Translations under genes and position numbers: made by a program
Notes under the pieces: model-generated
Database searches by the model: none
The model's input: only the letters and a program-made list of their open reading frames with translations
Told to the model about the DNA's origin: nothing
From: Egibacteraceae bacterium
GTDB lineage: Bacteria > Actinomycetota > Nitriliruptoria > Euzebyales > Egibacteraceae
Assembly: GCA_030446745.1 (NCBI GenBank)
Contig: JAUJMS010000001.1
Coordinates: 1-56,123 of the forward strand
Length of the DNA: 56,123 nt
Direction of reading: 5' to 3'
Part shown: one piece after another, positions 1-7,865 of the stretch
Layout of the letters: each line of letters starts with the position of its first letter
How positions within the stretch are numbered: the stretch's first letter is position 1

Positions 1-343
1 CGTCGCGGGCGCGGGCGCCGTCGAGGTAGCGCTGGACGCCCCGCAGCGGCCCGCCGGCGTCACGACTGGAGTCGGCGCCCAGACGCCGAGCCATGTTCGC
101 GCCGTGCACCGCCCCGGCGAGCATGAGCGCGAAGCCGGCGATGCCCCAGCCGATGCCGACGAGGACGCCGACGAACAGCAGGACGAAGCCGACCGCGAAG
201 GCCGCGATGGCGAAACGGACGTGCCGCCGGGCGTGCGTCGAGACCGTCGTCGTCCCGACCGTCTTCGCGAACTTCGGGTCGTCGGCGCGCAGCCGCGACT
301 CGATGTCGGCAAGGACTCGCCGCTCGTGGTCTGACAGAGGCAT
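1..343 (-). CDS. DUF3040 family membrane protein (C-terminus off the left edge)
   Basis: About 114 residues are visible from an ATG at 343; the C-terminus lies beyond the window. The start (MPLSDHERRVLADIESRL, residues 1-18) is the conserved DUF3040 opening. Residues about 43-80 form two adjacent hydrophobic stretches, most likely two membrane helices, with a basic, polar tail after them. The family is small, actinobacterial and of unknown function, and is often found near dinB or cell-division genes. Here dinB lies 1.1 kb upstream on the same strand, separated by an enoyl-CoA hydratase gene and a repeat-bearing spacer. The family call is fairly sure; no function is claimed. Confidence 0.8.
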   Translation of the reverse strand, partial: MPLSDHERRVLADIESRLRADDPKFAKTVGTTTVSTHARRHVRFAIAAFAVGFVLLFVGVLVGIGWGIAGFALMLAGAVHGANMARRLGADSSRDAGGPLRGVQRYLDGARARD

Positions 344-423
344 CCGCGGCTCCGGGCGTCGTGCGCCAAGGACAGGTCGTCCGCCGATTGTGCGTCAACG
401 CGGCGCCGTCCGCAGCCCCGAAC

Positions 424-598
424 GCGGACCTCGAGCCCAGCGGCCGCAAACACCGCCGCTGCGCGCCACGCGGACCTCGAGCGGGAGCGGCCGCAGACAC
501 CGCGGGTACGCGCTACGCGAACCACCGAGCCCAGCGGCCGCAAACACCACGGCTGCACCCCGCGGACCACGCACCTCAGCGCCCCGCGGACTCCACCT
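424..598. repeat. Degenerate tandem repeat, about 46-bp period, about 3.5 copies
   Basis: Units starting at 424, 470, 517 and about 562 share a GCGGACCTCGAG-like start, then AGCGGCCGCAAACACC, then a variable G/C-rich tail. Spacings are 46, 47 and 45 bp. The block fills most of the spacer between the enoyl-CoA hydratase stop at 598 and the DUF3040 start at 343. No gene with family features reads through it on either strand. Confidence 0.65.
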
Positions 599-1392
599 CA
601 ACGACCCCGGAAGACCGGGGGGCGCCGCTGCAGCGCGGCGCTCGCGGCCTCGCGAAAGTCTGCGGAGGCGAGGCACACCGCCTGCGCCCGGCGCTCCGCT
701 GCTAGCACGGTGTCACGGTCGTGGCGGTAGCTGTCGCGCAGCAGCGCCGTCACCCGCCCCGTCGCGACCGTCGGGCCCGCGGCGAGGCGGGCGACGTAGC
801 CGTGCGCGACCGCGGCGAAGTCCTCCTCGGCCAGCACCGCGTCCAGCAACCCCCACGACAGCGCGGTGTCGGCGTCGACACGCCGAGCGCTGACCGCGAG
901 ATCGGTGGCACGGCTGAGCCCGACCACCCGGGGCAGCCGCCAGGTCGCCCCGAGGTCTGGGATGAGACCCCAGCGCGCCTCGAGCAGCCCGAGGCTCGCG
1001 TCCGGCGCCCCGATCCGCAGGTGGCACGCGAGCGCGAGCTGACACCCGGCGCCGAGCGCCACCCCTCGCACCGCCGCGACGGTCGGCACGGGCAGGTCCT
1101 CGTACGCGGTGAACGCCTGCTGCATCGTCGCGATCTCCGCGTCGTCGGGAGCGTCGCCGGACGCCTGCGCGGCGAACAGCGACACGTCGAGTCCCGCGCA
1201 GAACGCCCGCCCCGCGCCGGTGACGAGCACCGCACGGCACTCCCCGGACGTGGCGGCGTCCGCCGCTGCCGCGGCGGCGTCGGTGAGCCCCGTGAACACC
1301 GACGCGTCCATGGCGTTGAGCCTGTCGGGCCGGTTGAGCGTCACGACGCCGACGCCGTCGGGCGCCAGCTCGAAGGTCACCGTCGCTGCCAT
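598..1392 (-). CDS. Enoyl-CoA hydratase/isomerase family protein
   Basis: This 264-residue crotonase-fold enzyme is the usual length for the family. The first oxyanion-hole segment reads GRAFCAGLD near residue 65 and the second reads GVALGAGCQLALA near residue 110. A Glu-containing stretch (LLEARWGLIPDLGATW) sits near residue 140, where crotonases carry catalytic acids. The IPDLG context is more like hydratase/isomerase family members than canonical EchA, so the substrate is open. It probably acts on acyl-CoA esters in the cytoplasm. It follows dinB on the same strand after about 90 bp, so it may be cotranscribed, but nothing links it to DNA repair. The start is an ATG at 1392. Confidence 0.88.
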   Translation of the reverse strand: MAATVTFELAPDGVGVVTLNRPDRLNAMDASVFTGLTDAAAAAADAATSGECRAVLVTGAGRAFCAGLDVSLFAAQASGDAPDDAEIATMQQAFTAYEDLPVPTVAAVRGVALGAGCQLALACHLRIGAPDASLGLLEARWGLIPDLGATWRLPRVVGLSRATDLAVSARRVDADTALSWGLLDAVLAEEDFAAVAHGYVARLAAGPTVATGRVTALLRDSYRHDRDTVLAAERRAQAVCLASADFREAASAALQRRPPVFRGR

Positions 1393-1483
1393 CGCCGTCG
1401 CCTTCCACGTCCCGTCGGGGCGGCCGATGGTAGTGAGCGCCCGGTGCGGTGACCGAGGACCAGGCGCCGAGGCGCCCCGGTGA

Positions 1484-2653
1484 TCAGTCGTCGAGCAGCG
1501 CTCCGCGCGTCACGGCAGCGTCGCCGAAGCGGCCGCGCGCGGTGTCGGCGGCGCGTTCGAGCAGACCCCAGCGGTCGTCGTCGAGCAGGCCGAGCTGGCG
1601 CGCGGCGCCGGCCGGGACGAGGTTGGTGGCGCCCAGGCCGATCAGCCGCACGCGCACCCGCTCCAGGCGCAAGGCGGCGAGCAGGGCGACCGCCTCGCGG
1701 TGCAGGTCGGTGGCCCGGTCGGTCGGCGCGGGCAGTGTCCGCGCGCGCGTCACGGTCGCGAAGTTCGCGTAGCGCAGCTTCAGCGTGACGGTGCGGGCGG
1801 CGACGTCGCCGCGGCGCAGGCGCCGCGCCACCTTCTCGGCAAGGCGCAGCAGCTCGCGCCGCAGCACGTCCTCGTCGTCGACGTCGCGCTCGAAGGTCTC
1901 CTCCCCGCTCATGCCCTTGGCCGCCTCGTAGGGGACGACCGATCGGTCGTCGGCACCGACCGCGAGACGTGCGAGCTGCTCGGCGGCGGCCGGCCCGACG
2001 ATCCTGCGCAGCGTGGCGGCCGGGGTGGCGGCCACGTCGGCGACGCGGCGGATGCCGAAGCGGTCGAGCTTGGCGGCGGTCTGCTCGCCGACGCCCCACA
2101 GGTCGCGCACCCCGAGCGGGGCAAGAAACGCCCCAACGTCGGACGCACGCAGGTGCAGCACCCCGTCGGGCTTGGCCTTTCCGGAGCACAGCTTGGCCAG
2201 GAACTTGTTGGGCGCCACGCCGACGCTCGCGGTCAGGGCCAGCTCGGCGGTGATGCGCCGGCGCAGCATGGCCGCGATGGCGGGCGGGTCGCCGAACAGC
2301 CGCACGCTGCCGGCGACGTCGAGGAACGCCTCGTCCAGCGACAGCGGCTCGACCAGCGGCGTCACCGACAGGAAGATCTCGCGCAGCTGCTCGGACACCC
2401 GGGCGTACAGCGCAAAGTCGGGGCGGACGACGAGCAGCGCCGGGCACAGCCGCAGTGCGCGTGCCATCGGCATCGCCGAGCGGACGCCGTACGCGCGCGC
2501 CTCGTACGACGCGCTCGCGACGACGCCCCGGCCGCCGTTGCCGACCGCGATCGGCCGACCGGCCAGCGACGAGTCCTCGCGCGCGGCGACCGACGCGTAG
2601 AACGCGTCCATGTCGACGTGGAGGATCGGCTCGGGCGGGCGGGGCGGGCTCAC
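1484..2653 (-). CDS. dinB: DNA polymerase IV (Y-family translesion polymerase)
   Basis: The product is a 389-residue Y-family polymerase for translesion synthesis past damaged bases. Catalytic motifs are in the expected order: HVDMDAFYASVA at residues 12-23 (first metal-binding Asp), YEARAYGVRSAMP near residue 50 and SLDEAFLDV near residue 105 (acidic pair). The thumb's helix-hairpin-helix segment (GVRDLWGVGEQTAAKLDRFG) and a little-finger domain follow. The GTG at 2653 is chosen because it puts the first motif at the usual distance. dnaE2 ends 37 bp upstream on the same strand, so the two polymerases probably share the LexA-controlled dnaE2 transcript. It looks like DinB rather than an inactive ImuB because the acidic residues are intact. 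Confidence 0.93.
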   Translation of the reverse strand: MSPPRPPEPILHVDMDAFYASVAAREDSSLAGRPIAVGNGGRGVVASASYEARAYGVRSAMPMARALRLCPALLVVRPDFALYARVSEQLREIFLSVTPLVEPLSLDEAFLDVAGSVRLFGDPPAIAAMLRRRITAELALTASVGVAPNKFLAKLCSGKAKPDGVLHLRASDVGAFLAPLGVRDLWGVGEQTAAKLDRFGIRRVADVAATPAATLRRIVGPAAAEQLARLAVGADDRSVVPYEAAKGMSGEETFERDVDDEDVLRRELLRLAEKVARRLRRGDVAARTVTLKLRYANFATVTRARTLPAPTDRATDLHREAVALLAALRLERVRVRLIGLGATNLVPAGAARQLGLLDDDRWGLLERAADTARGRFGDAAVTRGALLDD

Positions 2654-2690
2654 CGGGCAACGGTAGGCGGTGCCGCGTCCATCGGGGCCG

Positions 2691-5600
2691 TCACCCGCCG
2701 GCCGACCCGTACGAGGCGTGCCACAGCCGCCGCGGTGCGCCGTCGCCGACGCCCGACGCCCCGCCGTCGACCGCGTGGATCTCGGCCAGCGCCTCGGCGA
2801 GCCAGCCGTCGCGCCACGCGCGCATGAGCCGGCGCAGGTCCCACACGGCTTCGGCGTTGAGCGACACCCCCCGCGCCCCGCTGCGGTGGACGGTTCCTTC
2901 GACGACGAGCAGCCAGCTGTGGAACACCGTCCAGGCGCAGCGGTCGTGGACCGACTCGAAGAACGTCGCGTCGCTGACGCCGGTCGCGTCGTCGAGCGAC
3001 AGAAAGATCACCCGCTGGCCGGACTTCACGGGCGGGGTCTGGGTCGCGACCTTCACCCCGGCGATGCGCACCCGCTGCCCGCCACGTCGGCTGAGCAGGT
3101 CGCTCGCGCGGGTGACGCCGAGCACGTCGAGCAGACCGTCGTAGAAGCGGACCACGTGCGCCGACGCGTCGAGGCCCAGGATCTCGAGCTCGGCGCGCAC
3201 CCGCTCGCTCGCGCGGTACTCCCCCAGCGCCGCCGGTTCCTCGGCGGCGAGCAGGCCCAGCTGCTCGGGCGCGGACGGGTCCGTCGGTCGGTGGCGCGTC
3301 AGACCGGACCACCGCTCGGTGACCTCGAGCAGCACGTCGCGTCGCGACCGGCCGACGCCGACGCCGGCGACCTCGTCGAGCGCTCCCGCGTGGGCGAGCG
3401 CCTCGGCGACCGGCGCGGACAGCGCCGAGCGCCGCCGCAGGTCCGCGACCGAGGTGAACGGCCGAGCGGCGAGGACGCTGCCGACCATCGCGTCGTCGAT
3501 GCCCGCGACGTCCTGCAGCGCAAGGCGCACCCCGAACCGCAGGCGCGGGTCGCCCTGGTCGGCGCCGAAGTCGACGCCGGCAGGCGGGACGGGACCCGCC
3601 GCCGTGGTCTGCCATCCCGGCGGCAGCCGCGCGCCGACGCCGAGCAACGCGAACGCCTCGTCGGCGCGCACCCGCTCGGCGCGGTAGACGCGGTCGGAGC
3701 GGTTGACGTCGAGCGGCAGCACGCACACCCCGAACTGCCGGGCGTCCTCGAGCAGCAGCCGCCGCGGGTACATCCCCGGGTCGTGGGTGAGCAGCCCAGC
3801 GACGAACTCGGGCAGATAGTGGGCTTTCAGCCACGCCGAGCGGTACGTCGGCACCGCGAACGCCGCGGCGTGCGCCTTGCAGAACCCGAACGAGGCGAAC
3901 TGGCTCATTGCCTGCCACAGCGACGCGGCGACGGCGTCGGGGACGCCACGGTCGCGGGCGCCGGCGAGCAGCCACGCCCGCAGCTCGTCGAGCTGCTCGG
4001 GGTCGCCCAGACGCCGGCGCACGAGGTCGGCGGTCGCGAGGTCGCAGCCGGTCAGCGCGGCGACCGAGCGCATCACCTGCTCGTGGTAGACGATGACGCC
4101 GTAGGTCTCGCCCAGCGCATGTTCGAGCAGGGGATGCGGCACGACGGCCTTCGCGCGCCCCAACCGGCGCTGGAGGAACGGGGCGACCATGTCGCCTTTC
4201 ACCGGTCCCGGGCGGAACAGCGAGATGTCGACGACGAGGTCGCCGAGGTGCTCGGGCTGGAACTTGCCGATGAGCTCGCGCTGGCCTGGCGACTCGATCT
4301 GGAAACAGCCGAGCGTGCGGGTCGAGCGGATCAGCGCGTAGGTGTCGGCGTCGTCCCACGGCACCTGCGCGAAGTCGAGCTCGACGCTCCGGGTGCGGCG
4401 CACCTCCTCGACGCAGTGCGCCATGCTCGACAGCATCCGGACACTGAGCACGTCGAGCTTGCACAGCCCGAGCGCCTCGACGTCGTCCTTGTCGAACTGC
4501 GCCATCGCGAAACCGGCGGCGCTGCGTTCCAGCGGCACGAGGTCGCGCAGCGTCGGGTCGCCGAGCAGCACCCCCGACGGGTGCAGGGCGACGTGGCGGG
4601 GGAAGCCGTCGAGGCGTTCGACGACGTCGAACAGCAGCGCGAGGTCCGCCCGGTCGAGGTTGAGCCCGCGCAGCTCGGGCAGCTGGGTCAGCGCCGCCCG
4701 GACGTCGCGGGCACGGACGTGGGGGAACGCCTTCGCGACATACCCGACCTCGTCGGCGGGCAGACCGAGCGCCTTGCCGGCCTCGCGGATCGCCATACGC
4801 GCCTGAAAGGTGTCGACCATGCACACGCACGCGACGCGGTCGTCGCCGTAGCGGTCGAGCAGGTCGCGGTAGACGTCCTCACGGCGGGCCGACTCGATGT
4901 CGATGTCGATGTCGGGCAGCTCGTCGCGGTAGGGGTTCATGAACCGCTCGAACACGAGGTCGTGGGCGACCGGGTCGACGTCGGAGATCCGCAGCGCGTA
5001 GGCGACGAGGCTGCCCGCCGCCGAGCCGCGGCAGGCGACCATGATCCCCTTCTCACGGATACGGTCGACGATCTCGGCGACGGTGAGGAAGTACGGCGCC
5101 AGCCCGAGCTGCGCGATCATCGCGAACTCCCGCTCGAGCAGCTCACGGTGACGTCGGCCGGCGCCGGCGTAGCGGTCGCGCACGCCGGCCTCGCACCGTC
5201 CGCGCAGCTCGGCCAGCGCCGCCGCCCCACCGGCGACGAAGTCCGGCACCCGCAACGTCCCCAGGCGGAGGTCGACGCGGCAGGCGTCGGCGACCGCCGC
5301 GGCGTTGGCCAGCGCGTCGGGGCGCTCGGCGAACACCCGCGCCATCTGCGTCGGCGACTTGAGGTAGCCCTCGGCGTTGCGGCGCTGGGCGTGGCGCTGC
5401 GCGACCGGCACCTGCTGGCGGACGGCGTCGAGCACGTCGGCGACGCGGGCGTCGCCGGGCGACAGGTAGCGCGGCACCTGGTGCGCGACCGCGCGCACGC
5501 CGAGCCGGTCCGCGAGCGCGAAGCGCCGGCGGGCGCGGTCGTCGTCGCCGGGGGCCAGGTGGTGGGTGACGCCGACGAGCACCGACGACGGGCCGACCAG

Positions 5601-6131
5601 CTCCAGCCAGCGGCGCGCCTCGGCGGCGGCGGCGTCGGGACGGCCCGCGTCGAGCAGCCGGGCGACCGGCGAGTCGTCGCCGAGCAGCACGAACAACCCG
5701 TCGGGGCGCCGGGCGAGCTGCGCGGCGGTCAGCTGCGGCGCCCCGCGGGGCGACTCGAGGTGCGCGTCGGTGACGGCACGGCACAGGTTGGCGTAGCCGT
5801 GCTGCGTCCGCGCCAGCAGCGTCACCCGGGCGGTGCGGCCCTCGAGCCACGCGGCTCCTGACCCAGGACCCTGCGTCCGCGCGCGCGGGTCGTGCCAGCC
5901 GGGGCGGCGCGAGTCCGGTGCGAGCGCGAGGTCGGCGCCGAAGACGGGGCGGACCCCGACGACCGCGCACGCCTGCGCGACACGCACCGCCCCGTACAGC
6001 CCGTCGCGGTCGGCCACGCCGACGGTGTCCATCCCGCGCTCGGCGGCGGCGACGGCCAGCTCCCGCGGGCGGATCGCCCCGTCGCGCAGCGAGTAGCAGG
6101 TCCGCGCGGCGAGGTGGGCGAACCCGGGCAC
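2691..6131 (-). CDS. dnaE2: Error-prone DNA polymerase DnaE2-type (PolIII alpha family)
   Basis: This is a 1146-residue C-family polymerase, shorter than replicative DnaE1. Domain order is an N-terminal PHP domain (about 1-230), palm with the catalytic acidic cluster PDIDIDIES near residue 408, fingers and helix-hairpin-helix, then an OB-fold near residues 1030-1060 (QTPPVKSGQRVIF). The PHP domain opens with ARTCYSLRDGA instead of the HxHS metal motif, so PHP phosphoesterase activity is probably lost. The GTG at 6131 is chosen because GGGAGG lies 5 bases upstream. A consensus-like promoter and a LexA-type palindrome sit directly upstream. With dinB 37 bp downstream, this looks like an SOS-induced mutagenesis operon. 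No imuA/imuB is present in the window. Confidence 0.93.
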   Translation of the reverse strand: MPGFAHLAARTCYSLRDGAIRPRELAVAAAERGMDTVGVADRDGLYGAVRVAQACAVVGVRPVFGADLALAPDSRRPGWHDPRARTQGPGSGAAWLEGRTARVTLLARTQHGYANLCRAVTDAHLESPRGAPQLTAAQLARRPDGLFVLLGDDSPVARLLDAGRPDAAAAEARRWLELVGPSSVLVGVTHHLAPGDDDRARRRFALADRLGVRAVAHQVPRYLSPGDARVADVLDAVRQQVPVAQRHAQRRNAEGYLKSPTQMARVFAERPDALANAAAVADACRVDLRLGTLRVPDFVAGGAAALAELRGRCEAGVRDRYAGAGRRHRELLEREFAMIAQLGLAPYFLTVAEIVDRIREKGIMVACRGSAAGSLVAYALRISDVDPVAHDLVFERFMNPYRDELPDIDIDIESARREDVYRDLLDRYGDDRVACVCMVDTFQARMAIREAGKALGLPADEVGYVAKAFPHVRARDVRAALTQLPELRGLNLDRADLALLFDVVERLDGFPRHVALHPSGVLLGDPTLRDLVPLERSAAGFAMAQFDKDDVEALGLCKLDVLSVRMLSSMAHCVEEVRRTRSVELDFAQVPWDDADTYALIRSTRTLGCFQIESPGQRELIGKFQPEHLGDLVVDISLFRPGPVKGDMVAPFLQRRLGRAKAVVPHPLLEHALGETYGVIVYHEQVMRSVAALTGCDLATADLVRRRLGDPEQLDELRAWLLAGARDRGVPDAVAASLWQAMSQFASFGFCKAHAAAFAVPTYRSAWLKAHYLPEFVAGLLTHDPGMYPRRLLLEDARQFGVCVLPLDVNRSDRVYRAERVRADEAFALLGVGARLPPGWQTTAAGPVPPAGVDFGADQGDPRLRFGVRLALQDVAGIDDAMVGSVLAARPFTSVADLRRRSALSAPVAEALAHAGALDEVAGVGVGRSRRDVLLEVTERWSGLTRHRPTDPSAPEQLGLLAAEEPAALGEYRASERVRAELEILGLDASAHVVRFYDGLLDVLGVTRASDLLSRRGGQRVRIAGVKVATQTPPVKSGQRVIFLSLDDATGVSDATFFESVHDRCAWTVFHSWLLVVEGTVHRSGARGVSLNAEAVWDLRRLMRAWRDGWLAEALAEIHAVDGGASGVGDGAPRRLWHASYGSAGG

Positions 6132-6173
6132 GGCGACCTCCCGTGTCGGCGGCGCGGGAAGGAACTCGCCGAA

Positions 6174-6187
6174 CGAACTGACGTTCG
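6174..6187 (-). promoter_or_regulatory. LexA-type SOS box upstream of dnaE2
   Basis: The 14-bp sequence CGAAC-TGAC-GTTCG is a perfect inverted repeat with a 4-bp spacer. It matches the actinobacterial LexA operator core CGAAC-N4-GTTCG, and the flanking bases are A and A. It lies 43 bp upstream of the dnaE2 GTG and 3 bp downstream of the predicted -10, so bound LexA would cover the transcription start. Confidence 0.85.
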
Positions 6188-6190
6188 ATC

Positions 6191-6220
6191 ATCGTAGCGC
6201 TTGCGCTCGTCCCGACTCAA
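6191..6220 (-). promoter_or_regulatory. Predicted sigma-70 promoter for dnaE2-dinB
   Basis: Read on the minus strand, TTGAGT (6220-6215) and TACGAT (6196-6191) are separated by 18 bp, close to the TTGACA/TATAAT consensus. The predicted start falls inside the SOS box at 6174-6187, the expected geometry for LexA repression. Confidence 0.65.
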
Positions 6221-6237
6221 TCGGGCGGATTCGCCGG

Positions 6238-6435
6238 CTACCGCTCCGTTGGCGGAGCCCCACCCCGTGCCCCGTCGCGCGACATCCGGACGGCCCGCAC
6301 GATGTTCGGCATCGGGCTCCCGTCACTCATCCGCTGCCACCCCCGTGGCAGCGGCAGCTGCTCCTTTGCGTCGAGCGCGTCCACGTCGCGTTCGGCGATC
6401 ACGTGTCGCGTGCCGACCTTCCGCGCGCCGAGCAT
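6238..6435 (-). pseudogene. Possible remnant of a DNA-binding antitoxin-like protein
   Basis: A 65-residue reading frame contains GARKVGTRHVIAERDVDAL, the end of an excisionase/helix-turn-helix domain in which a wing strand is followed by an ERD helix. A tail (LPLPRGW, then DGSPMPN) resembles PIN-partner antitoxins. The first recognition helix is missing: upstream codons in the same frame read SLSVADGG and then break into unrelated sequence up to a stop. It therefore looks like a 5'-deleted remnant, lying just upstream of the dnaE2 promoter on the same strand. No toxin gene is next to it. The frame could instead be a spurious product of GC-rich DNA. Confidence 0.35.
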
Positions 6436-6479
6436 CTCGCTACAACAGCGCCCCCCGTCGGCTACGGACAGCGAGCCGT

Positions 6480-7310
6480 ATGCTCAGACTCGTGGCCGAG
6501 CGCTTCGTCGTCGCGCACAACCCGGATCCGGACAGCCGGCTGCCGTACCTGCTGCGGGTGCCGGTCGACGGCGGGTTGGTGCTCAAAGCGAAGGACCGCT
6601 GGCCGGCGACCGCGCGGGTGTTCTGCCAGCAGGCCGACGAGGCGTGGCCCGACGACGCCGCCGTCGTCGAGAACCTCGCGGTGCGGTCCTGCCAGCGGCG
6701 GGGCGTGGCGGTCGACCTGGTGCTCGACCGCCGCCAACGCAGCCGCAGCCAGTTCGTGTTCACGACGCTCAAGGGCGGCCGCCCCGCCGTGTTCTGGCAG
6801 ACGCCGGCGGCCGCGCGCAACGCCCGCCCCGGCCAGCGTGTGCCGTCGCGGCGATCCTGGGGCCAGCCCGCGCTGACCCTGGCGGCCGACACCCGCGAGC
6901 GCTACGGCTACCGCTTCGCCCGCCAGCAGGTCGCGGTCGAGAAGCACCCGCTGCGCGTCGGCGACTACGCCGTCCTCGGCGCGGACGGCGAACCGCTCGC
7001 CGCGGTCGAACGCAAGTCGGTCGCCAACCTCATGACCGACCTCGTCGACGGCAGCCTCGGCTTCCAGCTCGCGGAGCTCGCGACGCTGCCGCGCGCGGCG
7101 GTCGTCGTCGAGGGGCGCTACGCCGAGCTACTCGACGCCGCGCACGTCCAGCCGGGGTTCGTGCTCGATCTGCTCGCCCGCCTGCAGGTGCGCTACCCCG
7201 CCGTGCCGATCGTGTTCCCCGGCAGCCGTGCGCTCGCCGAGGAGTACACCTTCCGGTTCCTCGGCGCGGCTCGCACGGAGCTGGCGCCACCCGACGAGGA
7301 GACACGATGA
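6480..7310 (+). CDS. ERCC4-domain nuclease-like protein
   Basis: This 276-residue protein has a unique N-terminal half (about 1-125) and a C-terminal ERCC4/XPF-type nuclease domain (about 130-265). The metal-site signature is visible as VGDYAVLG near residue 160 followed by AVERKS near residue 178, the GDY...ERK pattern of ERCC4 nucleases. A later strand (AAVVVEGRY) matches the same fold. The predicted role is structure-specific DNA cleavage; no helicase or helix-hairpin-helix domain is attached. The ATG at 6480 is preferred over GTG at 6492, though neither has a strong ribosome-binding site. Its TGA overlaps the ATG of the next gene as ATGA at 7307-7310, implying translational coupling to nitrile hydratase, which is an odd partnership. 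Confidence 0.8.
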   Translation: MLRLVAERFVVAHNPDPDSRLPYLLRVPVDGGLVLKAKDRWPATARVFCQQADEAWPDDAAVVENLAVRSCQRRGVAVDLVLDRRQRSRSQFVFTTLKGGRPAVFWQTPAAARNARPGQRVPSRRSWGQPALTLAADTRERYGYRFARQQVAVEKHPLRVGDYAVLGADGEPLAAVERKSVANLMTDLVDGSLGFQLAELATLPRAAVVVEGRYAELLDAAHVQPGFVLDLLARLQVRYPAVPIVFPGSRALAEEYTFRFLGAARTELAPPDEETR

Positions 7311-7591
7311 GCCGGATCAACGACGTCGGCGGGATGGAGGGCTTCGGCGCGGTGCCGGTCGACAACGCCGAGCAGCCGGCCTTCGCCGCGGACTGGGAGG
7401 CGCGGGTGTTCGCGCTGAACTCCGCGCTGCTGCGCCGGGGCGTGTACAACCTCGACGAGTTCCGCGACGCGGTCGAGCGGATGCCCCCCGCCGAGTACCT
7501 CGACGCCTCGTACTACGAGCGCTGGTTCGCCGCGATCACGACGCTGCTCGACGAGCGCGGCGTGCTGCCCCGCGCCGACCTCGATGGCTGA
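7307..7591 (+). CDS. Nitrile hydratase beta subunit, N-terminal half (separate polypeptide)
   Basis: The 94-residue product matches the helical N-terminal part of nitrile hydratase beta subunits: DVGGMEGFG at residues 6-14, ADWEARVFAL near residue 30, then PPAEYLDASYYERW near residue 63. A normal beta subunit is about 220-230 residues in one chain; here its C-terminal half is the next gene. Separate beta-N and beta-C chains occur in thiocyanate hydrolase and in the three-subunit toyocamycin nitrile hydratase. It begins within the ERCC4 gene's stop codon and ends 8 bp inside the next gene, so the set is tightly coupled. It could instead act as the metallochaperone-like activator, which is homologous to this region. 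Confidence 0.87.
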   Translation: MSRINDVGGMEGFGAVPVDNAEQPAFAADWEARVFALNSALLRRGVYNLDEFRDAVERMPPAEYLDASYYERWFAAITTLLDERGVLPRADLDG

Positions 7592-7865
7592 GCGCTTCGC
7601 GCCCGGCGACCGTGTCGTCGTGCGGCTCGACGACCCGCGCGGTCACACCCGCGCCCCGCGCTACGTGCGCGGGCGTCACGGCGTCGTCGTCGAGGTCCAC
7701 GGCGAGCACTCGCTCCCGGACGCGGTCGTGGCGCGCGGCGACGCGACGCCCGAGCCGGTCTACGCCGTGCGTTTCGACGCCGTCGAGCTGTGGGGCGCCG
7801 GCGGGCATGGCGTGACGGTGAACCTGTGGCAGTCCTACCTGCAACCCGACGAGGTGACCGCATGA
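7584..7865 (+). CDS. Nitrile hydratase beta subunit, C-terminal half (separate polypeptide)
   Basis: This 93-residue protein corresponds to the SH3-like barrel of the nitrile hydratase beta subunit. It opens with RFAPGDRVVVR, continues through TRAPRYVRGRHGVV near residue 22, and has YAVRFDAVELWG followed by VNLWQSYLQP near residues 65-88. These segments pack against the alpha subunit's metal centre in known structures. It overlaps the beta-N gene by 8 bp and the alpha gene by 4 bp (ATGA at 7862-7865). The frames differ and each piece has its own start, so the split is a regular gene fission, not a simple indel. Confidence 0.9.
   Translation: MAERFAPGDRVVVRLDDPRGHTRAPRYVRGRHGVVVEVHGEHSLPDAVVARGDATPEPVYAVRFDAVELWGAGGHGVTVNLWQSYLQPDEVTA

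Noticed and set aside
2670..5861. Very long plus-strand open frame opposite dnaE2
   Set aside because: Its translation is Arg/Pro/Val/Gln-rich with no family motifs. It is the antisense shadow of a highly GC-biased gene, while the minus strand carries complete DnaE2 motifs.
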